This document shows positions 37,311-49,954 of a stretch of DNA of 64,000 nt, piece by piece. Source of the stretch: Aquilaria yunnanensis (Eukaryota > Streptophyta > Magnoliopsida > Malvales > Thymelaeaceae); assembly GCA_039654915.1 (NCBI GenBank), contig CM077594.1:35206001-35270000 (forward strand), read 5' to 3'. The translations under genes and the position numbers were made by a program. Numbering within the stretch: position 1 is the stretch's first letter; each line of letters starts with the position of its first letter. The notes beneath the pieces are model-generated. The model ran no database searches. It was not told the origin of the DNA and was given only the letters and a program-made list of their open reading frames with translations.

Positions 37311-39788
37311 TGTTACCTACTCCAGGGCAGTCCAATTATGGTGCCAAAATTATGCATTTAGACTCCAAGGATTGGTAATGTTCTGTAGGCCATTAGAACA
37401 CTACCCTTAGTATGCATACCCAAGTGGCCCTCTTGGGCACTATGTAAACACATGCATATTGGTTCAACCATCATACACATATTCACATTTCATGCACACC
37501 ATGGCAGCAAAAAAATAAAACACTAGCACAAATCTTAATCTTGGCTACCACACATTAGGCAATCTTGTTAAGTTCTAGTGACCAGCCACTGTGCCTGTAA
37601 CTTCTACTAATAAACTATATCATTCTTACAGCATACCCCTTTTTCTCTTCACTCCATTACCAAGTAGAGATTTAGAGAAAACGAAGGTGTTTTTTTTTAC
37701 ATCAATAGCCCACCTATGGACCAAGTTATGGATTTTTTTAAGTTGGTTACAAAATCCTGACCAAATGAACAGTAACTCAGCCAACTTTGCAATGTCATAT
37801 CTTTGGCTACAGAGCTCTAAAGTCAAAAATTACAAATAAAAATTTGACCTCTTGATGTTCTCTAGGTGTGGTCAAAATTTCATACCTATATTCCTTCTAC
37901 ACAAGGAGATATAGAACTTTAAGTGCAGAGTCAAAATTCTAGCCACTTTATGACCATTTTCCCATACAAAATTTCATAAGTGTGCAAACACTTCATTCAC
38001 AAGGGGAAAGCCCTCCAAGGCTATCCCATATATGTCCAATACACATATGAATTACATTCCCTTTCTTTTAACAACTTTATGTGGCTAAAAAAAAATTTAC
38101 AAGTAAGCAGCCCATCATTCACACTTAGGCAGCTTTGCACCACATCAATTACATAACGAAAAAATTACTCAAATGTTCACATACTTGTCTCATTTTACAT
38201 ACACTACATGTATCGTCATACATACACTACAATATGGTCTTATCTCAGCTAAATATGCACCCTAGGTTGCAGCAGGTCCTGAGGCACAATGGACTCCAAA
38301 AATAGGATGCTGGACAGCTGCTGCACAACATAATAAGTACCACCATTAAAAATACCAAATGTGCTTCTAAAATCTCCAAAATTTCCAGATAATAAATGGA
38401 CATATGGACCTTCATATACCTGAAATTTTAGATCAAAACTTAAACCACAAAGGTCAGTTTGAATGTGATCTTTCTTCTGGACCTAAAATGACTGAATTGA
38501 GGCGAGTAAGTTTCATTGAAAAACTTTGTAAGGGAAACACTTGGATTCCATAGGCAATGTGACCCTCATTAAAACCTGCATCCAAAGACACTAAAACACA
38601 AAAACCTCAATGCATATATATAGAAGATATAGCAACCAAATGCAGCAGCCATTCACAACCAACAAACACATGAAATGTCGCAGCAACATATACCATAGGT
38701 TAGTCCATAAAACACATAATAAACATAACCAAATCACTATGGAAGCCCTCCTCAAGCTAATTCAGGGTCTAAGGAGGAATTTAACAGTAGTTAGCACTAA
38801 CTTTGGGCTCTAAAAACCCTCATTTTACTGCCATCTTTGTGCACTTCACACTAGGTCACAAAACCTTCAATAAGTGCACTCCCCTCACTAAGCTTGGTTC
38901 ATCGAGCTCATGGCTCTCTTCCGAGCTTAGCCCTAGCTCCATGGTTGCTTGAAAGTATAGAAAACAACCCATGAGAGCAAGAGAACCCTTACCAAAGTGG
39001 GTAGGCTGGAAATGAAGCTTGATCCTTCAAGTATCCAATAAATAGCTCTAGTTTGCTTCCTTTTGCCTTCAATTTCATTAAATTGCAAGTTTGAAGGTGT
39101 GGTGGCTATGGAGGAAGTATGACTATGTTCTTGAGCTAGGGGAGGAGGAAAATGAGAGAGGGATAAGTGATTTGGCCACTTAAATGGCCTTAAATGAGCT
39201 TGAGGGAACAAAACACACTTAACAAGCTTAACCTTGCTTTATGTCATTTTCTTTCTCCCTAACTATGGTTTCTTTGTCTTAAACTCATTGGCACAGATGT
39301 GCCCAACATTTTTGACTAATTATCAAGTCTTGGCTGCCTCCCCCATGGTGGGATAACCCCACAATTCCATCCTTAGACTTAAGTCAAAAGTTGAACACCT
39401 TAAGGTTTACACTAGGAGATTTAGGTCCTTTTGCCTTTAGTGTTTCCTTTTCCCAAACTTGTCTTCCATGAGCAATTTGGTCCTCCAATACCACTTTCAT
39501 ACCATTCATAACCTTCCCATAACTCTCCAAGTCTCTTTCTTGAGAGTTTTACAATTAAGTACCCGAATTTCCAAAACCTTACAAAAAATTCCATAGGTTG
39601 CTTGACAAACAAGCAATCCTTTAGGCTTTTCTTGGGGGCCAAGTTACCAACTTGGAAAACTTTTAAGGAGGTGTTGATCATGCCTTTTACCCCCCGCGCT
39701 TCAATCACTATGGTGAGAATTACACAATATAATGGTTTTTACCCTTTATGACACACTTGTAATTCTCCCATTTTGTGAGGTGGTAACA
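37311..39788 (-). mobile_element. Solo LTR of family A nested in the RT gene of a family A element
   Basis: 2,478 bp, TGTTACCTAC...GGTGGTAACA, flanked by the perfect 5-bp duplication TGAAT (37,306-37,310 and 39,789-39,793). Removing it and one TGAAT rejoins the RT reading exactly: minus-strand PKIAF before the insertion continues into RTRYGHYGY after it. This is the cleanest family A LTR in the window and defines its length. Orientation follows the LTRs of the host element. Confidence 0.95.
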
Positions 39789-40333
39789 TGAATGCTATCT
39801 TAGGAATATCCTCTTCCTTTACCCTTAGCTAAAAGTATCCAGATCTCAAATGTTTCTTTGAAAAGTTCATAGCTCACTTGAGTTGATGAAAAAGATCCTT
39901 AATCCAAGGGAGTGGATACTTGTTCTTGACTATCATTGCATTAAGTTTCCTATTGTGAACGCATAGCCTCAATGATCCATCCTTCCTTTTTCCCAAAGAG
40001 CACTAGAGCTCCCCACGGCAAAACACTTGGCCTTATGAACCCTTTTCCAAGAAGTTCATCAAGTTGTTTGTTGAGCTCATTCATCTCTGTGATTGGCATT
40101 CTGTAAGGAGGAATGGATAATGGACTAGCTCCTGGTTGCAACTTTATCTTAAATTCAATCTCCCTTGGTCGAGTAATACCTGGCAAGTCATTAGGAATGG
40201 CTTGTGGAAAGTCCCTCACTATAGGTATTTTCTCTACTTTCTCATCATAGTGCAATTCATTCAATGCGTAATAGTAATCGTGCTCAGAAATCATAGGTAT
40301 CTCATCTAGTACCTCTAGTTCCATGCCAAGCAT
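39789..40333 (-). pseudogene. Reverse transcriptase N-terminal half (family A chromovirus)
   Basis: Minus strand: IVRDFPQAIPNDLPG, FKIKLQPGASPLSIPPYRMP and [15 protein letters not shown], the start of a chromovirus RT. After about 39,975 the frame shifts, but the fingers and palm can be followed through [17 protein letters not shown] and [11 protein letters not shown] up to the nested LTR. Stops and the frameshift disable it. Confidence 0.85.
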
Positions 40334-40746
40334 TTCAACACTAATTCCTTATAATTCACTAATCCATGCACTTCCCCATCAGGCAATGTGATTTCCCTCT
40401 TAGAACAATCAATTCTTATGTTATGCATACCAAGCGAATTCATACCCAGCACTATATCATACTTAGGAATGTCCAACACTAGCAGATTACTCATAACCTT
40501 TGTCTTTCCTACTACTAGCTCACAATCCTTAGATAGTTCATTAGTGAAAAGACATTGACTACCTACTGTTTTCACTAAGGATATAATAGGCATGATTTCA
40601 ATGGGCAAATTCATGGCATCAACCAATTTGCTAGCGATTATGGACATAGATGTACCAGTATCAAATAGAACACTAATAAGCATACCATTTAGGTAAATGT
40701 TACGTCTTAGTGCTCCGCCATACTTTGATGTTTCTGGTTTCTCCAT
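40315..40746 (-). pseudogene. Retropepsin protease (family A chromovirus)
   Basis: An open 143-codon stretch on the minus strand with ISVLFDTGTSMSIIA (catalytic D-T-G) and KYDIVLGMNSLGMHNIRIDC, the hallmark blocks of gypsy protease. The active site looks intact. It overlaps the RT ORF start in another frame, so a frameshift separates the two. Confidence 0.85.
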
Positions 40747-40799
40747 CTCTGATGTCCCACCCTAGGTGCTCCAAGGGGTCTCACTGGACCTTGGTCTTT

Positions 40800-42171
40800 T
40801 GACCTTCTTTCTTAAGCATGTGGGCAATCTCTGATCCAATGACCCATTGCACCACATCTTAGACATGCCTGGGCGTCAAAATAACAAGGTAATTTTCCAT
40901 GAAACCCCTTACACTTAGGGCACCTTAGGCTAAGGGGCTTTCCCTTAACCTTCCCACACCATCTGGATATGAATTCTTGGCAATTTATTTGCCATGAGGT
41001 GGCTTCTTCTGCTTGCCTCTTATGTGGCTAGTTTCCCTAGGTCCATTGGGAAAGTACCTACTCTCATATTCCTCTTATTCTACAAAGAGGGCCTTCTGGA
41101 CTGCCTCATAGTATGTCACTACTCCAAATGGCCTCACAGACCTTCTGATGTCTGATCTTAGGCCTCTGAAAAATCTCTTAGCCTTCAAATCTTTTAGTCC
41201 ATGATACTAAGGATCATATCTCATTAACTGATTGAATTTGAGCTTATACTCTAGGACACTCAAGTTGTCCTACCTTAAAGCATCAAATTCAGCATGCTTT
41301 ATGTCCTTGATAGCATCACTGGTATAGTGCTCCTAAAAAAGCTGAGTGAACTCTGGCTAGCTCATCTCTATATCTCTTCCAAGCCTTCTACCCTTCTAGA
41401 CAGCATATCTATCTTGGGTGTTTTTCCACCACATCTCTACACTGCCTACCAAATTGTAAGTAGCCAGTGACACCTTTTTGGTGGAGCTAAGTGCCATCCT
41501 CTCAAAAATCTTTTCTACGAAGATTAACCACTCCTCAACTCTTTCTGGTCCTACTCTTCCATCAAACTGTGGAGGCCTTAGTCCTTGGAACCTCTCCAAC
41601 AGTCTTACCTCATCCAAGCCTTCTAAATCATCTACTCTCTATCTCTTTGATCTATGAGACTCTTCAGCATGGTGATGCTTTCTATGCCTCCTCCTGCCTC
41701 TTCTCTTATGGTCTTCCTCAATCTCATTCCAGGTGGAGGAATGGTCGTAGACTGAGGGATTGGCCTAGGACACCTAACCAATCTCAGATCTCACTCTTCT
41801 TCCTTTAGGATTTTTCCTATCTTCATATTCCACCTCATCAACTTCATCATTTCTATTTCCCAATCTTCCAGAAGGAGCATGTTCAAATGTGTTTTTAGCC
41901 TCCTGCATTGGGTGCTACTGTGCACTCTGAATTGCTTTAGCTGGAGCTACTTTGACTCCTCGGTGTTGTGCTTGAATTAGTTTTACTAACTTTTCATTGA
42001 TTAGAGCTAAGTTTCTCTGAATCTCTAACCAAACCTAAGGCACTTTAGGGTTTGGTGCCCCCTGATTGCCCCATTCCTATCCATTTCCTTGTTGATTGGG
42101 TTGAGTAGGAGGGCTTCGAGGTGGTTCCCTCTCCTTGTGGAAACTATGTTAACTTCCTGTTCAAGATTCAT
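40800..42171 (-). pseudogene. gag (family A chromovirus)
   Basis: Starts at a minus-strand ATG at 42,171 (MNLEQEVN), about 118 bp of original leader after the primer site. An acidic/basic N-terminal region is followed by the capsid domain (41,396-41,617, RFQGLRPPQFDGRVGPERVE... and VEMWWKNTQDRY) and two zinc knuckles near 40,815-40,925: CPKCKGFHGKLPC and CLRCGAMGHWIRDC, of types CX2CX3HX4C and CX2CX4HX4C. Many stops interrupt it. The pair of knuckles is the same as in the element at 51,965. Confidence 0.8.
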
Positions 42172-42271
42172 CATAGAGCACATATAAAGATCATAGGTAT
42201 TTTAATGATACTTGATATTACCAGCAGGCCAACTGAGTTCATGTATGTAGCTAGCATGCATATGCAACTAT

Positions 42272-43687
42272 TGTTGGGTTTCGGGACCCAAATAGCACAG
42301 CAGAATTTAATCGAAACCCTCCAGGATCCAAGTGAAATGGGGTAAACCAGGTGTTCGAAAATTTTCTTACCTAATTTTCGGTTGAGATCTCTCACTCAAC
42401 TGTAGAGTAGAATCACAAAACCTGAACAGTTGACGTGTTCAAGCTCTATAAGGTATCCACACGAGCCTCTCGGGATCACCATGCCTCCACCACATCCCGG
42501 CAGATGCGTTTCTCTTGCGCTCACAGTGCTAGCTTGCGTCCTCCAAGGAGTTGCAAGAGAAGAGTACGGCTGTCCTTTTGGGAGGCTAGGGCAAGGAGAC
42601 ATGCGAATTACTCACTAGAAGTCGTATTTATAGTGAGACTCAACTTCCAGGCCTAATGGGTTTCAAAGCCAAAATCCAATTAGGATTTAATTTCTGGCTT
42701 AATAATGGCTCAACTCTTGGGCCCATTATTAATATGAAATTAAATTGAAACCATAACCCAAATAATTAGCCCATGCATTCTAATGATCCAAATAGCTCTA
42801 TGTGTGCGACCCAATAGGCTCTTACCACGTTGGCAATGATCATAAATCACATTTATGATCATAAGCAATGAGCGGTGTCTAGCAAAACATCATTGCTACC
42901 CAAGTGACAAGATTGTCGATGATTCAACTAAACCTTTACGATCATCACCGATATATGCCATTGTCCCTTTGTCCAAGATATCAAGACTAAGCACGAGACA
43001 TGGAATGTGTCACCCTCGTATAGCCTAATCTTTGGTTTCTTGATTACTGAGTAGACTAACTTAAACTGATGACATTGATATCGTATATCAACTGATCCGA
43101 GCATGGCCATGCATTTTTTAAGTCTCACTCTATCAAGGGGCCCCAAGATATCACTCCCGCTACATAGGAGGGACAAATCCCATCTTGATCATACAAGTCC
43201 CTCCACATGATATGTGACATACCCAATGACCTCCTTCAAGTCCACTCGGTTATGAGCAACAAAGGAAAGTATCAAAGTATGTGACTCACATGTGGGAAAC
43301 CTTGACGATCTTAGGTTGAAGGACTACATATACCATGATCACTATGACAATCGCTTATGACACTCATATAACAATCCATGCAGTGTTCTCATGGTGGGTC
43401 GGTCCAGTACACAAGTTCTCCAACTTGTACCCATGTGTAGACTACATATCTCATATTAGTCTCCATATATGGTAGTCATTATGTATTATTACAACCCGCT
43501 CCACAATAATACTAGACTAGCGATGTTTAAGAATATCATTATTCTAGGGTTACAATTATGTTTATTACATTACGCAGAAATAAAACAACAAACATAATTG
43601 CTGGATTAATGCCTTAATAAAATACCATGACTTAATGTGAAAAAATACAATCATCTCATGATTGGCTTTTTCGGCACAACACTAACA
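42272..43687 (-). mobile_element. Copia solo LTR (family B) in the leader of the family A chromovirus
   Basis: 1,416 bp, TGTTGGGTTTCGGG...CACTAACA, with the perfect 5-bp duplication ACTAT (42,267-42,271 and 43,688-43,692). It sits between the primer binding site and the gag ATG. Confidence 0.95.
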
Positions 43688-43710
43688 ACTATATGTACAT
43701 GTACATGTGC

Positions 43711-43729
43711 AAGCCATGCTCTGATACCA
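43711..43729 (-). other. Primer binding site (initiator Met tRNA) of the family A chromovirus
   Basis: The minus strand reads TGGTATCAGAGCATGGCTT, five bases inside the 5' LTR end. The first 12 bases are the standard primer site complementary to the 3' end of plant initiator Met tRNA. Confidence 0.92.
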
Positions 43730-43734
43730 ACATC

Positions 43735-46700
43735 TGTTACCCACTCTAGTGTAGTCTAGTGATGGTGCCAAAATTATGCATTTAAAACTCCCAGGGTTGG
43801 TACGTTCTGTAGGCCATCGGAACAATACCCTTAGTATGCATACCTTGGTGGCCCTCTTGGGCACTATGCAAATGCATGCATATTGGTCCAACCATTATGC
43901 ACATATTTGTTGGGTTTCGGGAGCCAAACAACGCAGTGAAATTTAACCGAAACCCTCCAGGATCCAAGTGAAACGGGGTAAACCGGGTGTTCCAAAATTT
44001 TCATACCTAATTTTTGGTTGAGATCTCTCACTCAACTGTAGAGTCGAATCACAAAACCTGAATAGTTGATGTGTTCAGGCTCTCTATGGTATCCACAAGA
44101 GCCTCTCGGAATCACCACGCTTCCACCACGTCCCGGCAGATGCGTTTCTCTTGCGCTCGCAGTGCTAGCTTGCGTCCTCCAAGGAATTGCAAGAGAAGAG
44201 TGCGGCTGTCTTTTTGGGAGGCTAGGGCAAGGAGACCTGCTAATTTCTCACTTGAAGTTGTATTTATAGTGAGACTCAACTCCCAGGCCTAATGGGTTTC
44301 AAAGCCCTAATCCAATTAGGTTTTAATTTCGGGCTTAATAATGGCTCAACTCTTGGGCCCATTTTTAATACGAAATTAAATTGAAACCATAACCCAAACA
44401 ATTAGCCCATGCACTCTAATGATCCAAATAGCTCTATGTGTGCGACCCAATAGGCTCTTGCCATGTTGGCAATGATCATAAATCACGTTTATGATCATAA
44501 GTAATGAGCGGTGTCTAGCAACACATCATTGCTACCCAAGTGACAAGATTGTCGATGATTCGACTAAACCTTTATGATCATCACCGATATATGTCATTGT
44601 CCCTTTGTCCAAGATATCAAGACTAAGCACGAGACATGGAATGTGTCACTCTCGTATAGCCCAATCCTTGGTTTCTTGATTACCGAGTAGACTAACTTAA
44701 ACTGATGACATTGATATCGTATATCAACTCATGCGAGCATGGCCATGCATTTTCTAAGTCTCACTCTATCAAGGGGCCCGAAGATATCACTCCCGTTACA
44801 TAGGAGGGACAAATCCGATCTTGATCATACGAATCCCTCCGCATGATATGTGACATACCCAATGACCTCCTTCATGTCCACTCGGTTACGAGCAACAAAG
44901 GAAAGTATCAAAGTATGTGACTCACATGTAGGGAACCTTGATGATCTTAGGTCGAAGGACTACATATACCATGATCATTATGAGAATCACTTTTGACACT
45001 CATATAACGATCCATGAAGTGTTCTCATGGTGGGTCGGTTTAGTACACAAGTTTTTCAACTTGTACCCATACGTAGACTACATATCTCATATTAGTCTCC
45101 ACATGTGCTAGTCATTATGTATTATTGCAACCCGCTCCACAATAATACTAGACTAGGGATGTTTAAGAATATCATTATTCTAGGGTTACAATTATGTTTA
45201 TTACGTTACGCAAAAAAAAAACAACAAACATAATTGCTGGATTAATGGCTCAATAAAATATCATGACTCAATGTGCAAAAATACAATCATCTCATGATTG
45301 GCTTTTTGGGCACAACACTAACAATATGCACATTTTATGGACACCATGGTAGTGAGGAAGGAAAACACTAGCATAAGTTTTAATCTTGGCTATCGTACAT
45401 TATGCAATCTTGTTAAGTTTAAGTAACCGGCCACTGTACTCAAAATTTCCTCCAAAAAAATGTATTAATCTAGCCATGTAACACCCTCTTTTGTTTGCTT
45501 CATTATCAAGTATAGATTAAACTAAATAAGAGAATTTTCTTTTACATGAGTAGCCACCTTATGGACTAAGTTATAGATTTTTTATATTGGTTATAAAATT
45601 CTAACCAAATGTACAATAATTCAGCCAAATTTTGAACATCATAACTTTGGTTTCAAGGCTCCAAATATAGAAATTCTAAATCCTAGTTGAAGCTATTGAT
45701 GTTCTGCAGGTGTGGTCAAAATTTAATACCAAGATTCACTCTACACAGGGAGATATAGAACTTTGAGTGCAAGGTCAAAATTTTGTCCACTTTTGGACCG
45801 TTCTGCCCACACAAAATTTCATAAGTGTGCAAACACTTCATTCACAAGGGGTAGGTCCTCCAAGGCTATCCTATGCATGTCCAATACACATAGGAATTAC
45901 ATGCTCTCATATCTAGCAACTTTATGTGGGAAAAACAGAATTTAAAAACAAGCAGCCTATCATTCACACTTAGACGGCTTGTGCCCCACATTCACATACA
46001 TAGCATTAACAGTCCGCAACAGTTCACATACTTGTTTCAACTTCACATGTATTACAAATATATGCATCCATGTACTATATAATGGTCTTAACTCAGTTAA
46101 AACACACACCCAAGTTACAGGAGAGCTTTAGACACAATGCACTCTAGAAACAGGATGCTGGACAGCTGCTGCGTAACACAGTAAGCACCATCACTAAAAT
46201 TACCAAATGTGCTCCTAAAATCACAAAAATTTCCAAATCATAACTAGACACATGGAAGTTAAAGTACCTATAATTTTAGATGAAAACACAAATGAAAAAT
46301 GTCAGTTTGAATGTGATTTTCTGCTACACTCGAAATGGGCAGGTTTAAGGGCAATAAGTTTCATTGTGAAACTTAGTAAGGAGAACACTTATAGTCTTAA
46401 GGTAATGTAACCCTTGATATCACCTACATCCAAAGACACTAAAACACAACAAACACAATGCATATATCCAACATATAGCAGTCAAATGCAGCAGCCAAAT
46501 ATGAACAACAAACACATGTTTGCAGCAGCAATAATTAACATTGGTTAGTCCATAAAACATGCAATGAACATAAGCAAATCACTATGGTAGACCTCCTCAA
46601 GCATAATCTTGGCCGTAGGAGAGTTTTAAAACTAGTTAGTACTAACTTTGGGCTCTATAAAGCCTTAAATTCATTGCCATCACTGTGCACTTCACACTAG

Positions 46701-47649
46701 GTCACAAAACCTTCACTAAGTGTCCTCCCTTCACTAACCTTGGTTCATCAAGCACTTGGCTCTCTTCCAAACTTAGCCCTAGATGCATGGATGTTTGAAA
46801 AATATAGTAAATATTCCATGAGAGCAAAAGAACTCCTTACCTTATGGGTATGCCAAAATTGAAGCTTGATTCTTGGTGTACTAAAGCAATAGCACTAGTA
46901 TGCTTCCAATTACTCTTTCTTGCTTTGAATTGCAACTAATTGCAAGCTTGGAGGTATGGTGGGTATGAAAGAGCTATGAAGGAAGTGTGGAGGTCGGTGA
47001 TGGCTAGTTGGGTTGAATATGAAGCGGCAAAATTGAGTTTGGACTCTTGAATTGTCTTAGGGCACTAAACACCCTTATTAGCCTTGATCATGCTTTATGT
47101 CATTTTCCTTCCCTCTAACCATGGTTTCTTTGTCTTAAAGTCATTGGTCAACATTTTCCAAACATTTCTAACCATTTTGCAAGCCATACGAGACCTCCCT
47201 GTGATGGGATAACTCCACAATTTCACCCTTTGAATTAATTCAAAAGCTTGAACATCTTAAGGTTTACGTTAGGATATTTAGGTCCTTAATGCCTTTAGTG
47301 TTTCCATTGTCCAAACTTGTCTTCTATAAGCAATTTGGTCCTCCAATAGCACTTTACTACCATTCATGTCCTTCCCATAACTAACCAAAGCTCTTTCTTA
47401 AGAGTTTTGCAATTAAATACCAGAACTTCCAAAAGCTTACAAAAAGCTCCATAGGTTACTTGAGAAACAAGCAATCCTTAAGGCTTTTTTTGGAGTCCAA
47501 GTTACCATCTTAGAACACTTTTAAGGAGGTGTTGATCAAGCCCTTTACCCCTCACACTTTAATCACTATGATAAGAATTATAAAATATAATGATTTTTTA
47601 ACCATTATGCCACACATTGTACTTCTCCCATTCTTGTGAGGTGGAAACA
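43735..47649 (-). repeat. 5' LTR of the family A chromovirus, with a nested copia solo LTR
   Basis: From TGTTACCCACTCTAG to GAGGTGGAAACA in plus reading. Without the copia solo LTR at 43,908-45,323 and its duplication it is about 2,494 bp, close to the 2,478-bp solo copy. The outer edge abuts satellite at 47,650. Open frames inside are short and not shared between copies, so I take it as non-coding. Confidence 0.9.
43908..45323 (-). mobile_element. Copia solo LTR (family B) within the family A 5' LTR
   Basis: 1,416 bp, TGTTGGGTTTCGGG...CACTAACA, the same length as the copies at 42,272 and 60,364. The flanks are ATATT (43,903-43,907) and ATATG (45,324-45,328), a duplication with one mismatch. 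It keeps the two TTTATGATCAT repeats (44,488 and 44,571) between which the 13,260 copy is deleted. Confidence 0.93.
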
Positions 47650-49812
47650 TGTTTAGAATGAAATGGAAACATTCACAACTGGAATGAAATGAAAGCATTC
47701 ATGACTTGTTGGGAATGAAAAAATTCACAACCTATTTAGAATGAAATGGAAACATTCATAACTTGTTTGGAAAGGCAACATTCACAACTAGTTTGGAATG
47801 GTAACATTCAAAACTTGTTCGGATTGAAAGCATTCAACAGCTATTTAGACTAAAATTGAAACATTTATAGCTTTTTTCGATTAAGAAATTCACAACACAT
47901 TTAGAATAGAATGGAAATAATCATAACCAGTTTAGAACTGAAACATTCACAACTTGTTCGGAATGTAAACATTCACCACTAGTTTAGAATGAAGTGGAGA
48001 TAGTCAAAACATGTTTGGAATGGAAACAATCTCAAGTTGTTTAGAATGAAATGGAAACATTAACAACCAATTTGGAATCGAAGTATTCACAACTTATTTT
48101 AGAAACAAAACATTCACAGCTTGTTTAAAATGAAATAAAAACATTCACAACTAGTTTAGAATGGGAACATTCATAACTCATTTAGAATGAAATATAGGCA
48201 TTCACAACTAGTTCAGAATGGGGACATGCATAACTTATTTAGAAAGAAAATGTTCACCACTTGTTTAAACTAAAATTGAAACATTCACCACTTGTTTGGA
48301 ATGGAAACATTCATAACTTGTATAAAATGAAATGGAAATAAGCACAACTAGTTGGGAATGGAAACATTCACAACTTGTTTGGAATGCAAACATTCACAAC
48401 CTATTTAAAATAAAATGGAAACATTCAACACTTGTTTGGAATTGAAACAATCATCACTAGTTTAGAATGAGGTGGAGATAGTCAAAACATGTTTGTATTT
48501 GAAACAATCGCAAGTTGTTTAGAATGAAATTGAAACATTAACAACTAGTTTGGAATTGAAGCATTCACAGCTTATTTTGGCAACAAAACATTCACAACTT
48601 CTTTAGAATGAAATGGAAACATTCACAACTAGATTGGAACGGAAACATTAAAAAATCATTTAGAATGAAATGGAAACATTCACAACTAGTTCAAAATGGA
48701 GACATGCACAACTTATTTAGAATGGAAACATTCACAACTTGTTTAAAATGAAATGAAAACATTCACAACTTGCTTGGATTATAAACATTCACAAGTTGTC
48801 TAAAATGAAATGGAAACAATCACGACTAGTTTGAAATAAAAACATTCACAACTTGTTTGGAATGTAAACATTCACAACCCATTTAAAATGAAATGGAAAC
48901 ATTCAACACTTGTTTGGAATTGAAACATTGACAACTTGCTTTGAATGGAAGCATTCACAACTTGTTTGCAACGAAAACATTCACAACTTTTTAGGAACAA
49001 AGTGGAAACATTCACAACTAGTTTAGCGTGGAAACATTCACAACTTTTTTACAATGGAAACATTCACAACTTGTTTGTAACAGAAACATTCACAACTAGT
49101 TTTGAATGGAACCATTCACTACCAGTTTAGAATAAAATGAAAACATTCACAACCTGTTCAGAATGAAGTAGTAATATTCACAACTTGTTCAGAACATAAA
49201 TAGTCACAACTTATTTTGGAATCAAGTGGAAAGATTCATCACTTATTTAGATTTAAGTGCAAACATTCATGACTAGTTTAGAATTGAAAGATTTATATCT
49301 TGTGTAGAATGAAATGGAAACATTCACAACTTGTTCAACAAGAAATGGAAATATTCAAAACTAGTATGGAATGGAAAAATGTACAACTTGTTTGGAATCG
49401 AAGCATTCACAACTTCTTTAAAATGAAATGCAAAGATTCACAACTTGTTTGGAATGAAAACACTCAGAACTTGTTTAGAATTAGATGGAAACGTTCATAA
49501 CTAGTTTGGAATGGAAACACTCACAACATGTTTGGAACCACATCATTGCTAACTTGTTCAAAATGGAATGGAGACAATCAAAACCTAGTTGGAATATAAA
49601 CATTCAAAACTTATTTAGAATGACATCTGAACATTTCCAACTAGTTTGGAATAAGATAAAAACATTAACAACTTGTTTAGAATGAGGCAGAAACATTCAC
49701 AACTAGTTTGGAATGGAGACATTCTAAACTTGTTTAGATTGAAATGAAAACATTCACAGCTTGTTTCAGATAAAAACATTCACAACTTGTTTGGAATGGA
49801 AACATTCGCAAC
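47650..49812. repeat. Satellite array, block 4, with a ~478-bp tandem duplication
   Basis: 26/31-bp satellite between the family A chromovirus and the rDNA fragment. A segment of about 478 bp is present twice in tandem (47,981-48,458 and 48,459-48,936) with the same order of unusual monomers, for example AGTGGAGATAGTCAAAACATG at 47,992 and 48,470. From 49,145 the monomer order follows block 3 from 32,390. It ends in GCAACT joined to rDNA. Confidence 0.93.
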
Positions 49813-49831
49813 TCTAATCCATTCATGCGCA

Positions 49832-49886
<55 letters not shown>

Positions 49887-49920
49887 ACCATTTACCCACG
49901 CTTGGTTGAATTTCTTCACT

Positions 49921-49954
<34 letters not shown>

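Larger units (their letters stand above)
34323..47649 (-). mobile_element. Tekay/Del-like chromovirus (Ty3/gypsy) with family A LTRs, degraded and nested
   Basis: Minus-strand element in the order 5' LTR (43,735-47,649), Met-tRNA primer site, gag, protease, RT, integrase with chromodomain remnant, polypurine tract and a truncated 3' LTR (34,323-35,802). It contains three later LTR insertions (37,311-39,788, 42,272-43,687 and 43,908-45,323). The right flank begins TGTTT at 47,650; the left target duplication is missing because the 3' LTR lost its outer end. A deletion has also removed RNase H and the start of integrase. Gag architecture, leader length (about 118 bp) and domain order match the element at 51,965, so they belong to one lineage, but the LTRs are unrelated. 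Confidence 0.9.

Noticed and set aside
43711..43729. tRNA gene suggested by the Met-tRNA-like sequence
   Set aside because: Only the 3' end complement is present, next to an LTR. It is a primer binding site, not a tRNA gene.
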